In this document: one piece after another, positions 17,472 to 26,200 of the stretch
Position numbering within the stretch: the first letter of the stretch is position 1
How the letters are laid out: every line of letters begins with the position of its first letter
The notes under the pieces: model-generated
The model's input: the letters and a program-made list of their open reading frames with translations, nothing else
Databases searched by the model: none
Told to the model about the DNA's origin: nothing
Program-made: the position numbers and the translations under genes
Origin: Mycolicibacterium arenosum
GTDB taxonomy: Bacteria > Actinomycetota > Actinomycetes > Mycobacteriales > Mycobacteriaceae
Reading direction: 5' to 3'
NCBI RefSeq assembly: GCF_024320865.1
Contig: NZ_JANDBD010000001.1
Coordinates: 682,001-746,000 of the forward strand
Length of the DNA stretch: 64,000 nucleotides

Positions 17472-18065
17472 CTACTCCTCGCCACCGAAGATCAACGCGA
17501 TGCTGCGCTCGAGTCGTATGGAGACATCTCCGGCGGAGACGCCATGCCGAACCCACGCAATCAGGCTGGCCAGCCAGATGTTGCTGACGATGCCGGCGAG
17601 CCGGTGGTGGCTCGGGTTCGGTTCCCCGCCGGCGATCGCTCGCCCGATCAACTGCTCTATGACGGCCTCTGCGCGGTCCACCTCGGCGCTCGCGCTGCCG
17701 TCGGCGAATACGAATGCACGGGTTACCGCCTCGGTCAGCGCCGGTCTGGTATGACATTCCTCTAAGAGGCGAGTGTTCAATCGTGTGACTCGCAACCGCG
17801 ACGATCCCGCCGTATCGCCCCAATCCCGTTCATTGCCAATGCGTTCGAACTCTCGCGTCAGCACCGCTACCAGCACGTGGGACTTCGAAGGGAACACGCG
17901 ATAGAGGGTGCCGACCGCGATTCCGGCGGCATCGGCGACGTTCCGCATCTTCACCGCGTCGTATCCACCGCTCGATGCGATCTCCGCCGCGCAATCGAGA
18001 ATGATCTCGCGCTTGCGGCCGACCTCGGCGAAGCGCTCCGCTTTGATCGATCCGATTGTCGCCAC
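17472..18065 (-). CDS. TetR family repressor, likely regulator of the mmpL operon
   Basis: A TetR protein of about 197 residues. The N-terminal helix-turn-helix is KREIILDCAAEIASSGGYD, VKMRNVADAAGIAVGTLYRVFPSKS; the C-terminal ligand domain is divergent and reminiscent of KstR-like regulators. I prefer the GTG at 18065 because AAAGGTGG precedes it; a TTG at 18131 would add 22 residues and abut the operator. It is transcribed toward the mmpL operon, and matching tandem operators lie both upstream of it and upstream of that operon, which suggests autoregulation plus control of mmpL. The ligand is unknown. Confidence 0.85.
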   Translation of the reverse strand: MATIGSIKAERFAEVGRKREIILDCAAEIASSGGYDAVKMRNVADAAGIAVGTLYRVFPSKSHVLVAVLTREFERIGNERDWGDTAGSSRLRVTRLNTRLLEECHTRPALTEAVTRAFVFADGSASAEVDRAEAVIEQLIGRAIAGGEPNPSHHRLAGIVSNIWLASLIAWVRHGVSAGDVSIRLERSIALIFGGEE

Positions 18066-18132
18066 AGGCGATCCACCTTTCGACGCGGGCTCGTCGGTAA
18101 CGGCGGACCGTACGGTCTTCAACGACCTCAAC

Positions 18133-18167
18133 GGGACTGACGGTATCGCTACGCTACTGTTGGTACC
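18133..18167. promoter_or_regulatory. Tandem 15-bp TetR-type operators between the divergent TetR genes
   Basis: gggactgacggtatc (18133-18147) and gctactgttggtacc (18153-18167) fit the same G-N-N-AC-N5-GTA-N-C pattern as the pair at 17405-17439, and their centres are again 20 bp apart. The dyads are less perfect here. The site can serve both divergent TetR genes. Confidence 0.6.
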
Positions 18168-18219
18168 ATAGCGCGATGCGAGCCGAAAAGCCCAGGCGAT
18201 CCGCTCGAGGTAAACGGCG

Positions 18220-18837
18220 TTGAACGACTACGTCCCTCCTGACGACGCCGCCGATCCGCGTCGCGCGCGGTCGCGAACCCGCCTGCTCGACGCCGCGGCA
18301 CATCTGCTCACCACGGGCGGGGTCGAGGCGGTCACGATCGACGCTGTCACCAAGGCTTCGAAGGTCGCGCGAACCACCCTCTACCGCCACTTCAACAGTT
18401 CGTCACATCTTCTTGCCGCGACGTTCGAGCGTCTGCTGCCCCAAGTCACCCCTCTGCCTCCCAGCTCGGTTCCGCTGCGCGAGCAGCTGATCGACTTACT
18501 CACACGACAGGCGGCCCTATTCGCCGAAGCACCCCTTCACCTGACCACCCTCGCCTGGCTCTCACTGGGGTCCGCGTCTACGGGCGACGACGACGCCGGG
18601 CATACGCAATCACTGCGTGCGAGGGTGGTTGACCAGTACCGGCAGCCGTTCGACACCATCCTGCAGAGTCCCCAGGCGCACGACGAACTCGATGACTTCG
18701 ACATCGAACTCGCAATGTGCCAACTCGTCGGGCCGCTCGCATTCGCACGCATGACAGGACTTCACGCGATGAGCCGTCACCACTGCGAGGACATCGTCGA
18801 TGACTTCCTCAAGGCCCATCGGCACCCGCGCTCGTAG
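18220..18837 (+). CDS. TetR family transcriptional regulator
   Basis: A 205-residue TetR protein with the DNA-binding domain at the N-terminus (RLLDAAAHLLTTGGVEAVTI, then KASKVARTTLYRHFNSSSHLL) and a helical C-terminal domain with a TetR_C-like SLGSASTGDDD loop. The likely start is a TTG at 18220 with a weak GAGG upstream; no ATG is available nearby. It is divergent from the other TetR gene and shares its operator region. Which of the two controls the transporter cannot be decided from sequence. Confidence 0.82.
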   Translation: MNDYVPPDDAADPRRARSRTRLLDAAAHLLTTGGVEAVTIDAVTKASKVARTTLYRHFNSSSHLLAATFERLLPQVTPLPPSSVPLREQLIDLLTRQAALFAEAPLHLTTLAWLSLGSASTGDDDAGHTQSLRARVVDQYRQPFDTILQSPQAHDELDDFDIELAMCQLVGPLAFARMTGLHAMSRHHCEDIVDDFLKAHRHPRS

Positions 18838-18842
18838 ATCGG

Positions 18843-19091
18843 TTAGCGTCCGCCGTCGCATTCGAGGCAGCCTCGGCTCGGCGGAATCTCATTGCACGCA
18901 ATGCAGATCGGAAACCAATCCATCTGTGCGGGAGCACCTTTGGGTGTCGGCGTCCGGCTGAGTGCGAGACGATCTGGACGATGCCCGGCGTCGATCGGCC
19001 GCGATGCCGACCTCGCGACCGTTGAGAATGTCGGCACCTGCATCGCATCAACCGCACCTACCGCGCACGGGCGGCCCACACCGCGAACCAC
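18843..19091 (-). CDS. Possible small zinc-ribbon protein (CxxC...CxxC)
   Basis: An 82-codon frame whose end reads FPICIACNEIPPSRGCLECD, two CxxC pairs 11 residues apart in a form that looks like a real zinc ribbon. The first 55 residues are less convincing, so the true gene may start at the internal ATG just before DWFPICIAC and encode only about 26 residues. It converges on the TetR gene 6 bp away. No family recognised. Confidence 0.35.
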   Translation of the reverse strand: MVRGVGRPCAVGAVDAMQVPTFSTVARSASRPIDAGHRPDRLALSRTPTPKGAPAQMDWFPICIACNEIPPSRGCLECDGGR

Positions 19092-19351
19092 CGCATCTGG
19101 GTCGACGAACCCTTAGGGCGCCCCCTCGACCACTCTGACACTCCACTGTGACTCATTGCGATGGGCGGCCACTCGTTCGGCGAGAGTCCTTGTCTGACAG
19201 TGCGCTATGGCACGGGGACCGCCGAGGCACGGCAAGGCCAGTGACAAAGCCGCGCGCACGCAACTGACGGAATCGGGCGTTATCGGCGTGGTGCTCTCGG
19301 TTCGAGAGCCGAACATGATCGCGATGGCCGGCCCGGCACGAAGGTCGTCGC
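19092..19351. other. No gene seen; probable left border zone of the mobile element
   Basis: This 260-bp stretch separates the chromosomal TetR/small-protein genes from the ATPase-subtilase cargo. I see no copy of the tRNA-Arg 3' end here or elsewhere on the left, so the left attachment site is not located. Confidence 0.3.
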
Positions 19352-20326
19352 TCAGGGCGTGGGCTTCGGTGCGCGAGCTCCTCGCTCCGCGAGCCTGGCG
19401 GCAATGCCTTCGCGAGTCGGCCGGTCCGAATCGCTCAGGATCGCGTCCTTATATGCGTCTTCAACGGCGGCCCTAATGTCGGCGAACGATAGATCGTCAG
19501 CTTCTTTGAGCACGGCACTGGTCGTCTTCAGGCGCCAAGGGCGCATCAATCGATTGAGGAGTTCGCGACGCTGCTCGTCCGTTGGCTCGGGCAATTCCAG
19601 GACATCATCGAAACGGCGGAACAATGCGGTATCAAGAGCATGCCCTGTGTTGGTCGCCGCGATGAGCAGGCTGTCGCTGACATCGGCATCCAATAGCTGC
19701 AGGAATGTCGTGACGACGCGCTTTATCTCGCCAACATCGCTGTCATCGAGCCGCGTGCGTCCGAGCGCGTCGAATTCGTCGAACAGATAGACCCCTCGGA
19801 CACGGGTGGCTTCTGCGAACACCTCGGTGAGCGTGCCTGCGGTCTCCCCGAGGTACTTGCTGAACACCACCTCGAGTCTGACGCGGATCAAGGGCAGCTT
19901 GAGTTCCCCAGCCAGTGCCTGGGCCGTCATGGTCTTTCCGCATCCCGGCGGGCCGTGAAGAAGGAGACGCCGTCGAGGCCGGAGGCCGTGGTCCGCCAAC
20001 ACCTGCGCGCGCCGCTGTTCAACCACGTAGCGGTCGAGACTCTTTCGAGTCGCGGGGGAGAGCACCAGGTCAGAGAGTTTGGTGTCGCTGTAGCCAACGG
20101 CCAGTATTTGCTCGAGGTTCCGAGGTGCTCTCGCCAACGGTGTAGCACGTGCGGGCGAGTCGGTCCGTGTTCCCTCGATTCGCAACTCACGGAGCCGCTC
20201 CGCCAGTCGAGAATGGCCGGCCCGCGATTCGGCGGCAATTACCTGGTTAAGGAGGTTCGAGAAACGTCGATCGTCGCCCGTGTAGTGCGCCCTGACCAGC
20301 TCGGTCAGGTACTCGGCGTTCGTCAC
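19352..20326 (-). CDS. AAA family ATPase, IetA-like (paired with a subtilase)
   Basis: A 324-residue protein. A helical N-terminal region (1-75) is followed by a classical AAA module: Walker A GPPGCGKT at 125-132, Walker B VYLFDEFDALG near 179-189, sensor 1 LLIAATNTG, and an arginine-finger region ALFRRFDDVLELPEP. An AAA ATPase next to a subtilisin-like protease is the IetAS arrangement, described as a stability/incompatibility toxin-antitoxin module on Ti plasmids and later as an antiphage system. Here the ATPase gene is divergent from the XRE-protease pair, and its GTG start follows GAGGAGGTGAG. I infer that it restrains or directs the protease. Confidence 0.85.
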   Translation of the reverse strand: MTNAEYLTELVRAHYTGDDRRFSNLLNQVIAAESRAGHSRLAERLRELRIEGTRTDSPARATPLARAPRNLEQILAVGYSDTKLSDLVLSPATRKSLDRYVVEQRRAQVLADHGLRPRRRLLLHGPPGCGKTMTAQALAGELKLPLIRVRLEVVFSKYLGETAGTLTEVFAEATRVRGVYLFDEFDALGRTRLDDSDVGEIKRVVTTFLQLLDADVSDSLLIAATNTGHALDTALFRRFDDVLELPEPTDEQRRELLNRLMRPWRLKTTSAVLKEADDLSFADIRAAVEDAYKDAILSDSDRPTREGIAARLAERGARAPKPTP

Positions 20327-20366
20327 GGCTCACCTCCTCATGGGTAGACTACGGCCTCGGCCGACA

Positions 20367-20382
20367 AAGTATTATTTTACTT
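20367..20382. promoter_or_regulatory. AT-rich inverted repeat in the divergent ATPase / XRE promoter
   Basis: aagta and tactt arms with a 6-base AT loop stand out in this GC-rich region, 16 bp before the XRE start. TATTAT (20370-20375), a plausible -10 box for the rightward genes, lies inside the repeat. It is a natural operator for the XRE protein encoded next door. Confidence 0.45.
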
Positions 20383-20397
20383 CTAGAATGAGCAGTT

Positions 20398-20721
20398 ATG
20401 CAGCAACGCGGCCGACCGGCACGCGCAACGAGGTCTCGCGAGGAGTTGGCTCGCGCGCTCGTCCGCACGCTCGGCGTCGCGCGGCAGGAGGCGGGCCTGA
20501 CTCGGCCTCGATTGGCGGAGTTGAGCGGAGTATCCGTGCACACGATCGCCAAGATCGAACAGTCAGCCGTCACGGATCCCGGCTTCACGGTCGTAGCCGC
20601 GCTTGCCGGCGTGCTGGGGATTTCGTTGGATCTACTCCACCGGCGCGCGAAGGACTCTGCATCATCGGCTGGCGTGTCACGCTCGACTGACTTCACGGCA
20701 GAGACAGAATCGGCACCGTGA
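20398..20721 (+). CDS. XRE family helix-turn-helix regulator
   Basis: A 107-residue protein. A basic N-terminus precedes a Cro/C1-type helix-turn-helix (ARQEAGLTRPRLAELSGVSVHTIAKIEQS, residues about 27-57), and the tail is short and acidic. Its stop overlaps the GTG of the downstream protease gene by 4 bp, so regulator and protease are coupled. It lies between the divergent ATPase and protease genes and probably represses both from the AT-rich repeat just upstream. A dedicated XRE gene inside an IetAS-like pair is a difference from the two-gene module as I know it. Confidence 0.83.
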   Translation: MQQRGRPARATRSREELARALVRTLGVARQEAGLTRPRLAELSGVSVHTIAKIEQSAVTDPGFTVVAALAGVLGISLDLLHRRAKDSASSAGVSRSTDFTAETESAP

Positions 20722-21167
20722 TCGTCAACGGACTCGCGCTTCTTCCGCTGAGGCAAGCTGAGATGGAGCCGTTTCAGAGCCGCCGCCAAGGGCGCACGCC
20801 CGACGCGCCGGAACGGAACCGCAACCAACACGCATCTCACGTTCTCGAGCAGATAGACCGCGTTTCCCAGCAGATATCGGCCGCGAAGGCTGAGTACCCG
20901 AGTGACGAGTCGGGAGCGATCGTCACGGCACTGGGCCCGAACCTCGATGACCCGAACGTGTCGCGCCAGATCATCACAGACAGTCCTGGCGGCGAGCTGC
21001 TGGTCAGCGATCAAGGGCGAGTTGTTTTTCGAGTTGAGGATGATCTCGCGGGCTTGCGCGCGAAGGCGACTGCCTACGCCAATGAGGATACGAAGGGGGA
21101 AATCCCAGATACAGCAATCTCATTGCCCGCATTAATGAGATCTCGATGGCAACGATCGCCGACTTGA
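20718..21167 (+). CDS. N-terminal part of the IetS-like protease, separated by a frameshift
   Basis: The GTG overlaps the XRE stop. The first 127 codons (LPLRQAEMEPFQSRRQGRT at the start, then LVSDQGRVVFRVEDDLAGLR and YANEDTKG) look like the leader region that precedes the catalytic domain in large S8-family proteases of this type. Beyond the G5 tract at 21095-21099 the frame yields about 22 unrelated residues and stops. Reading one base back at the G tract gives GGNPRYSNLIARINEIS, which runs without a break into the next open frame and makes a protein of about 804 residues. This is the start of one broken or slippage-dependent gene. Confidence 0.7.
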   Translation: MIVNGLALLPLRQAEMEPFQSRRQGRTPDAPERNRNQHASHVLEQIDRVSQQISAAKAEYPSDESGAIVTALGPNLDDPNVSRQIITDSPGGELLVSDQGRVVFRVEDDLAGLRAKATAYANEDTKGEIPDTAISLPALMRSRWQRSPT

Positions 21168-23131
21168 GCCTTGGTGAAATCTCGAACGACATCACGGACG
21201 AGGAACGCCTCTGGGTGGAGATCTGGACACGCGGCGGTACGGGCCTGAGCACGGCGGAACATGAGGCGATCGACGCTACAGTCGCCGCCTTCGCGGCGTT
21301 GACGACGGAGCCCGCCGGTCCGCTCCCAGTTTTCCGCGGTCCTGAACGCGACGTCCACGTGGTGCTTGCGAGCGGTGAGTCGCTGAAGGCGCTTCCAGTG
21401 CTGCTCCCGGATGCAGCCGAGGTACACATAGCTCCGACTGTGTTCCCGATCGTGATGGCCGAGGCGCAAGACGCAAGCGGTGAGGTCGCCGACGTGTATC
21501 CCCCGCCTCAGAATGCTGTCGCCGTGGCGATCCACGACAGCGGCATCGATGGAGCGCATCCATACGTAACGCCAGCACTCCTCGGTGCCGACAGCGTCGT
21601 ACCCGGAACAACCGGTGCAGCGGACGTCGATGGCCATGGAACCGCAATGGCTGGTGTCGCCGCATACTCGACGCTCGCAGATGGTGTAGCCGAAGGTGAG
21701 CTCTATCCAGACGCGTGGCTAGTGGGTGTGCGGCTGCTCGAGTCCGCCGCGGAGCCAGGAGGTGACCCCGAGCGAGGTGTGCTGTGGGCGGATCGCACCA
21801 CGGAGTCAGTGGAGGTCGCCGAGACGCTCGCCGGCGACCGACCCGTGGTTCACAACCTGAGCATTGGTGCAGACAACACCACCGTCGGCAGAAATGACCG
21901 CACCGCGTGGTCGGTCGCAGCCGACGTTCTCGGCTGGAATCACGGGGACGGACGGCTGCTAGTCGTCGCGGGCGGGAATGCCGAAACCATCACCGACCGA
22001 GACGATTACCCGTCCATCAATCTTGGACCCCCGTTTCTCCAACAACCCGCGCAGGCTTGGAATGTCGTCACTGTCGGTGGATACACAAGTCTCGACACCC
22101 TCACCGTTGAGGATGAGGGCTATGGATATCCGGCACCCTTGGCGGTCCGCGGACAACTGAGTCCCCACAGCCGGACAGCGGCTGCTGCGAACAGTCCGAT
22201 CAAGCCCGACATCGTGATGGAAGCGGGGAACACAGCGCCTGGGGGCGGGCTCGAGAATCCCGAAGCGCAGGGACTCAGCATTCTCACGCTGCAGTCGACT
22301 GCGGGCATCTCGGTCTCACTTCTCCGCCGCACCTGCAAAACCAGTCCGGCGGCGGCCGCGGCGTCGAACGCGCTCGCCCGCATCGCTTCACAGCACCAGA
22401 ATCTGACACCTGCGACGTGGCGAGCGCTCCTGGTGCACACGGCCCGCTGGCCCCAATCCGCCCTAGCGCAGCTCTCAGACAGGCGAGATCTCTTGCGCGC
22501 CTTCGGCTACGGTGTCCCGCGTCCGGAACGGGCAATGTCCAGCGACTCGAATCGGCCGATCATGATCTACGAGGGAAGCCTCATTCCCAGTAGGCATGAC
22601 GAGAAGAAGGCCGATCGACGTGCCGACTTCATCGAGTTGCCTTTTCCTGATGATGAGTTGGACGCCATCGGTGAATCCAATGTTGAGCTCACGGTTACGT
22701 TGTCGTACTTCGCCGAGCCGACAGACAACCTAACCCGCCGGTCCTATGTTGGCGGTCGCCTCCGCTGGGATCTGCAGGGTCCGACTGAGACCGCCGACAG
22801 CTTCCGCGCCCGTATCAATCGCGTCGTCCTTGACCAGGGCGTGCCCCCAGGGAGTGGTTCCTATGCCTGGGAGATACCTCCGGACGACAGATCCCGCGGG
22901 ACGTTGCAACACGATTACGCGACAGTGCCCGCCGCGAATATTGCAGGCACGCGATTGCTCGCCGTGTATCCGGTACTCGGGTGGTGGGAAGATTCGCAAA
23001 AGGGTTGGGAAAAGGTTCTTCCGTACTCAGTTGTTGTGAGTGTCGACCTCGGCGACGTCGACATCGACCTACACGGCATTCTCGCCGAAGCCCTCGTCCC
23101 CGCCACGGTTCCAGTGGAACTCGATGAATAG
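21146..23131 (+). CDS. S8 subtilisin-like serine protease, IetS-like (C-terminal catalytic part)
   Basis: A 661-codon frame carrying the subtilase catalytic domain: Asp131 in VAIHDSGIDG, His164 in DVDGHGTAMAG, and a candidate Ser400 in CKTSPAAAAAS. The usual Gly before the Thr-Ser of the GTS motif is Lys here, which is odd and could impair activity. The ATG at 21146 has no convincing ribosome binding site. The same frame stays open back to 21086, and the residues before it continue the upstream frame's protein, so I regard this as the distal part of one gene interrupted at the G5 tract. It is a putative effector protease of a defence or stability module and converges on the relaxase gene. Confidence 0.82.
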   Translation: MATIADLSLGEISNDITDEERLWVEIWTRGGTGLSTAEHEAIDATVAAFAALTTEPAGPLPVFRGPERDVHVVLASGESLKALPVLLPDAAEVHIAPTVFPIVMAEAQDASGEVADVYPPPQNAVAVAIHDSGIDGAHPYVTPALLGADSVVPGTTGAADVDGHGTAMAGVAAYSTLADGVAEGELYPDAWLVGVRLLESAAEPGGDPERGVLWADRTTESVEVAETLAGDRPVVHNLSIGADNTTVGRNDRTAWSVAADVLGWNHGDGRLLVVAGGNAETITDRDDYPSINLGPPFLQQPAQAWNVVTVGGYTSLDTLTVEDEGYGYPAPLAVRGQLSPHSRTAAAANSPIKPDIVMEAGNTAPGGGLENPEAQGLSILTLQSTAGISVSLLRRTCKTSPAAAAASNALARIASQHQNLTPATWRALLVHTARWPQSALAQLSDRRDLLRAFGYGVPRPERAMSSDSNRPIMIYEGSLIPSRHDEKKADRRADFIELPFPDDELDAIGESNVELTVTLSYFAEPTDNLTRRSYVGGRLRWDLQGPTETADSFRARINRVVLDQGVPPGSGSYAWEIPPDDRSRGTLQHDYATVPAANIAGTRLLAVYPVLGWWEDSQKGWEKVLPYSVVVSVDLGDVDIDLHGILAEALVPATVPVELDE

Positions 23132-23222
23132 CCGTTCCGTCGTCTGCCGGCTGCTCGGTTGAAACTGAGAGCGCGGCAGTCCTCGAACGGCTTCAGCCCC
23201 GCGGTCACACGCGATGCGGCAG

Positions 23223-26200
23223 TCAACGCTCCAATCCGAAGGTCGGACGTTGTGTCTGTCTTTCTGTCACGCGCCAGATGGACTCGTCGACTCGACTGCT
23301 AGACGCGTGCTGTCTACGCAGGCGTTCGCGTTCAGCGAGGCTTGAGGCCACGTCTGGCTCCAGCAGTCGGGAGTCGCAGCGCAGCGCCTGGTCGAGAACC
23401 GGGTCGAAGTCGGGTTGGTTGGCGCGCCTAGAGGGGGTCGCCGCATCGACGCTGAGCGTGACCGACCAGGGCAAGTCACCATGCAGGAGTCTGAGTAGTG
23501 GCCAAGACGGTGCGGGAGGCCAGCCGTGGTCGTCGCCATCAATTAAGACGAGTCGGGCGTGGCGCTCGGCGATATGTTCGGCGAGGTCGACGAGGACTGC
23601 CGGGTCTGCATGCGCGGCATGGTCGATGACAAGGGTTGTATTGGAGTCGATTTCGCGCTCTCGCCGAACGATCTGTCCATGGACATCGGCGAGCATGAGT
23701 GAGGTGCGCTCATGCCCACTGGGCACGGGCGGGTGCTCATCGGCGGCAGAGCACAACGTGATTGCGTGCCCCTGTTCGGCGGCCGAGGCGCGCAAGATGT
23801 CGAGGGCTTCGCGAGCGGTGTCGGAGTCGCCGGCGTGGACGGCAGTGACGGTGAAGCCACTGCGAGCGAGGTTGGTAATCCCGCGTGCCGTGAGTTCGGG
23901 GAGGTGTTGGACAGTATCGGGGTCGATGTGGATCGCGCGTTCGAAGCGGTAGTCGCCGGCGGCGCGCAGCATGGCAAGTTCAGTGTGCAGCTCGTCGATG
24001 TGATCGAGAATGTAATCAGTGGTGCGGGTTTCGCCTTCGGCAAAGGCTTTTGCGGTGGCAGATTCAGCGCGGTCGAGTTCAATGACGAGTTGGTCGCGGT
24101 GTGCGCGCGCCGCGGTGACTGCGGCGAGGTCGTCGGCGATGGCCCGCTTGCGGGCGGCTTCGACCGTCTCGTCGGTGACGATCCGGTCGGCGCCTCCCGC
24201 GGCGTCGGCGCGTTGGGTCATCACCTCGGCAAGTTCGTGGTGGAACCGTTGTGCCGGTGAATGATCGGGTATCGCGAGGGTGGCGAGTTTGACGGCGGCT
24301 CGGGCAGATTCGATGTCGAGCGCGTCCATGTGCGCGTCGGCCTCAGCCAGCGTGAGCTGGTCCTGCGTGTAGCGCAGGTAGTCGAGGGCGTGTTGGTAGT
24401 CGGTCTCGGCGTCGGCCCAGCGGGCGAGGACGTCCTGGACGGCGATTGCGTAGGGCCGGTCGGCAGCCGCACGTTCCCGTAGTTCCCGTAGCTGTTCAGC
24501 GGCGGCGCGGACAGCCGGGCCGTCGTTGCGGCGAACGCGGTCCTGTAGTTCGCGGAGGTGTTCGGTGGCGAGGTGTTTGGCTTCGCGTAACGCCCTGACG
24601 TCCGCCACCACCTCGTTGAGGGGGCGGGGTGCCGGTCGTTCGGTGAGGAGCTCGTCGAAGGAGAGCACGAAATCCACTGCGCCGTCGTCGAAGAGATCCG
24701 GTGGGAGATCCTCGATGTCCGTCGGCGGGATGAGGTGCCCGCCGTGACCGAGTCCGAGCATCTCGAGCAGGACGTCATCGGGCGGCACCGTGGCCAGTTG
24801 GTGCGGGTCGGGCACCCAATGTAGCAAGACTTCTTCTTCGTCGATGTCAACGGGGATGTCGGCGTCTAGGCACGCCGGAATGTCGTTGTGGTCGTAGGGG
24901 TTCGGGTTGGCGAACAGGTCGATCGAATAGGTGAGCAAGCGGGCGCACTGGTCGGGCCGGATGGTGTCGTCGTGGTCGCGGAGGTGCTCGTGCGCCAGCT
25001 GCAGCAGTTCGATCGGGGTCCAGCGTTCGGGGTCGGCGGTGTCGATCGCGACGACGAGACCGCCGAACGCGGGGTCGGCGGTGATGGTTTCGGCTGTCGC
25101 CGAGCCGAAGACGCGGTGCAGGTCCGGTAGCCAGTCGGGCCGCAGGTAGTCGGTGCGGGTGTCGAGGGTGGCGGGGTGGAGTCGTCCGGACAGGCGCCAC
25201 CAGAGGGCGGCGCCGGGCATCTGGTCGGGCAGTGGTCCGTCGGCGGCGGCGTCGGCGAGGAGTTGTCGGACGTCGACGTCAGTGCGCGCGACCTCGGCCA
25301 AACGGCTGGCGAGTTGCGGCCAGTAGGGGTCGCGCCGGATGCGGGGATCGAGCCGGTCCAGATAGTGGAAGCGACGATGATCGGTTGCGGTGCAGCCGAT
25401 TTCACGGGTGGCCAGGTCCGCCAGCAGGTTCTGGGCGCGGCGATCGCGAGTGGCGTACTGCTCGGGCCCGGTGAGTCGGGTGTCAGGGTCGGGTACATCG
25501 TGGGCGGCGCGGAACACCGCGATCTCCGCCCTAACCCCCGCATTCGCGGTGACGAGAGGGCGGGCCCAGCGGGGCGCGGTGGCGGCATCCCAACCGGCGG
25601 CGGTATGCCGGATCTGCTCGGCGAGTGTGGTGACGAGGTCGCGGCGCGCGTGCAGGTAGTCGGCCCAGTCGGTGCTGTCGACGAGCGCCTGGGGGAGGGG
25701 TGGCAGCCAGCGCAGCGGTCCGGCATCGCGGGTGTCGGCGCCGGGTTCCAGGCGGTAATCGAGGACGGCGGCGGGGTCGGCGACGTTGGCGAGATCGCCC
25801 TGTGCGGCAGCGGCTTCCAATCGCCGGATGGGGTCGTGGCCGGCGATGGCGAGCAGCGCCAGGTGCAGGCGCAGGGTCGGCCATCCGCCCGCGGCAGTCA
25901 GATTCGGATGGATGGTGTCAGCGGCGGTATCGATCGCCGCCATGGAGGCAGCGCCGAGGTGGTGTTCGGCCAGTGCGCCGATGGCGTGGACGTACATCCG
26001 GGATGCGTGCCCGAGGCGTTGGAACGGGTCTTCGGCGGTTCGTTGTTCGGTGGTCGCCGAGACCGCGGCGCCGTCGCGGGCGAGGACGCGTTGCAGGACG
26101 TCGAGGGCGGTGTCGGGGTGGGTGGCTTTGGGGGTGAGGACGCGGTGGGCGTCGGTCTCGGCGGTCGGCAGGTAGACGTGGTTCTCGTCGGTGGCGCGTG

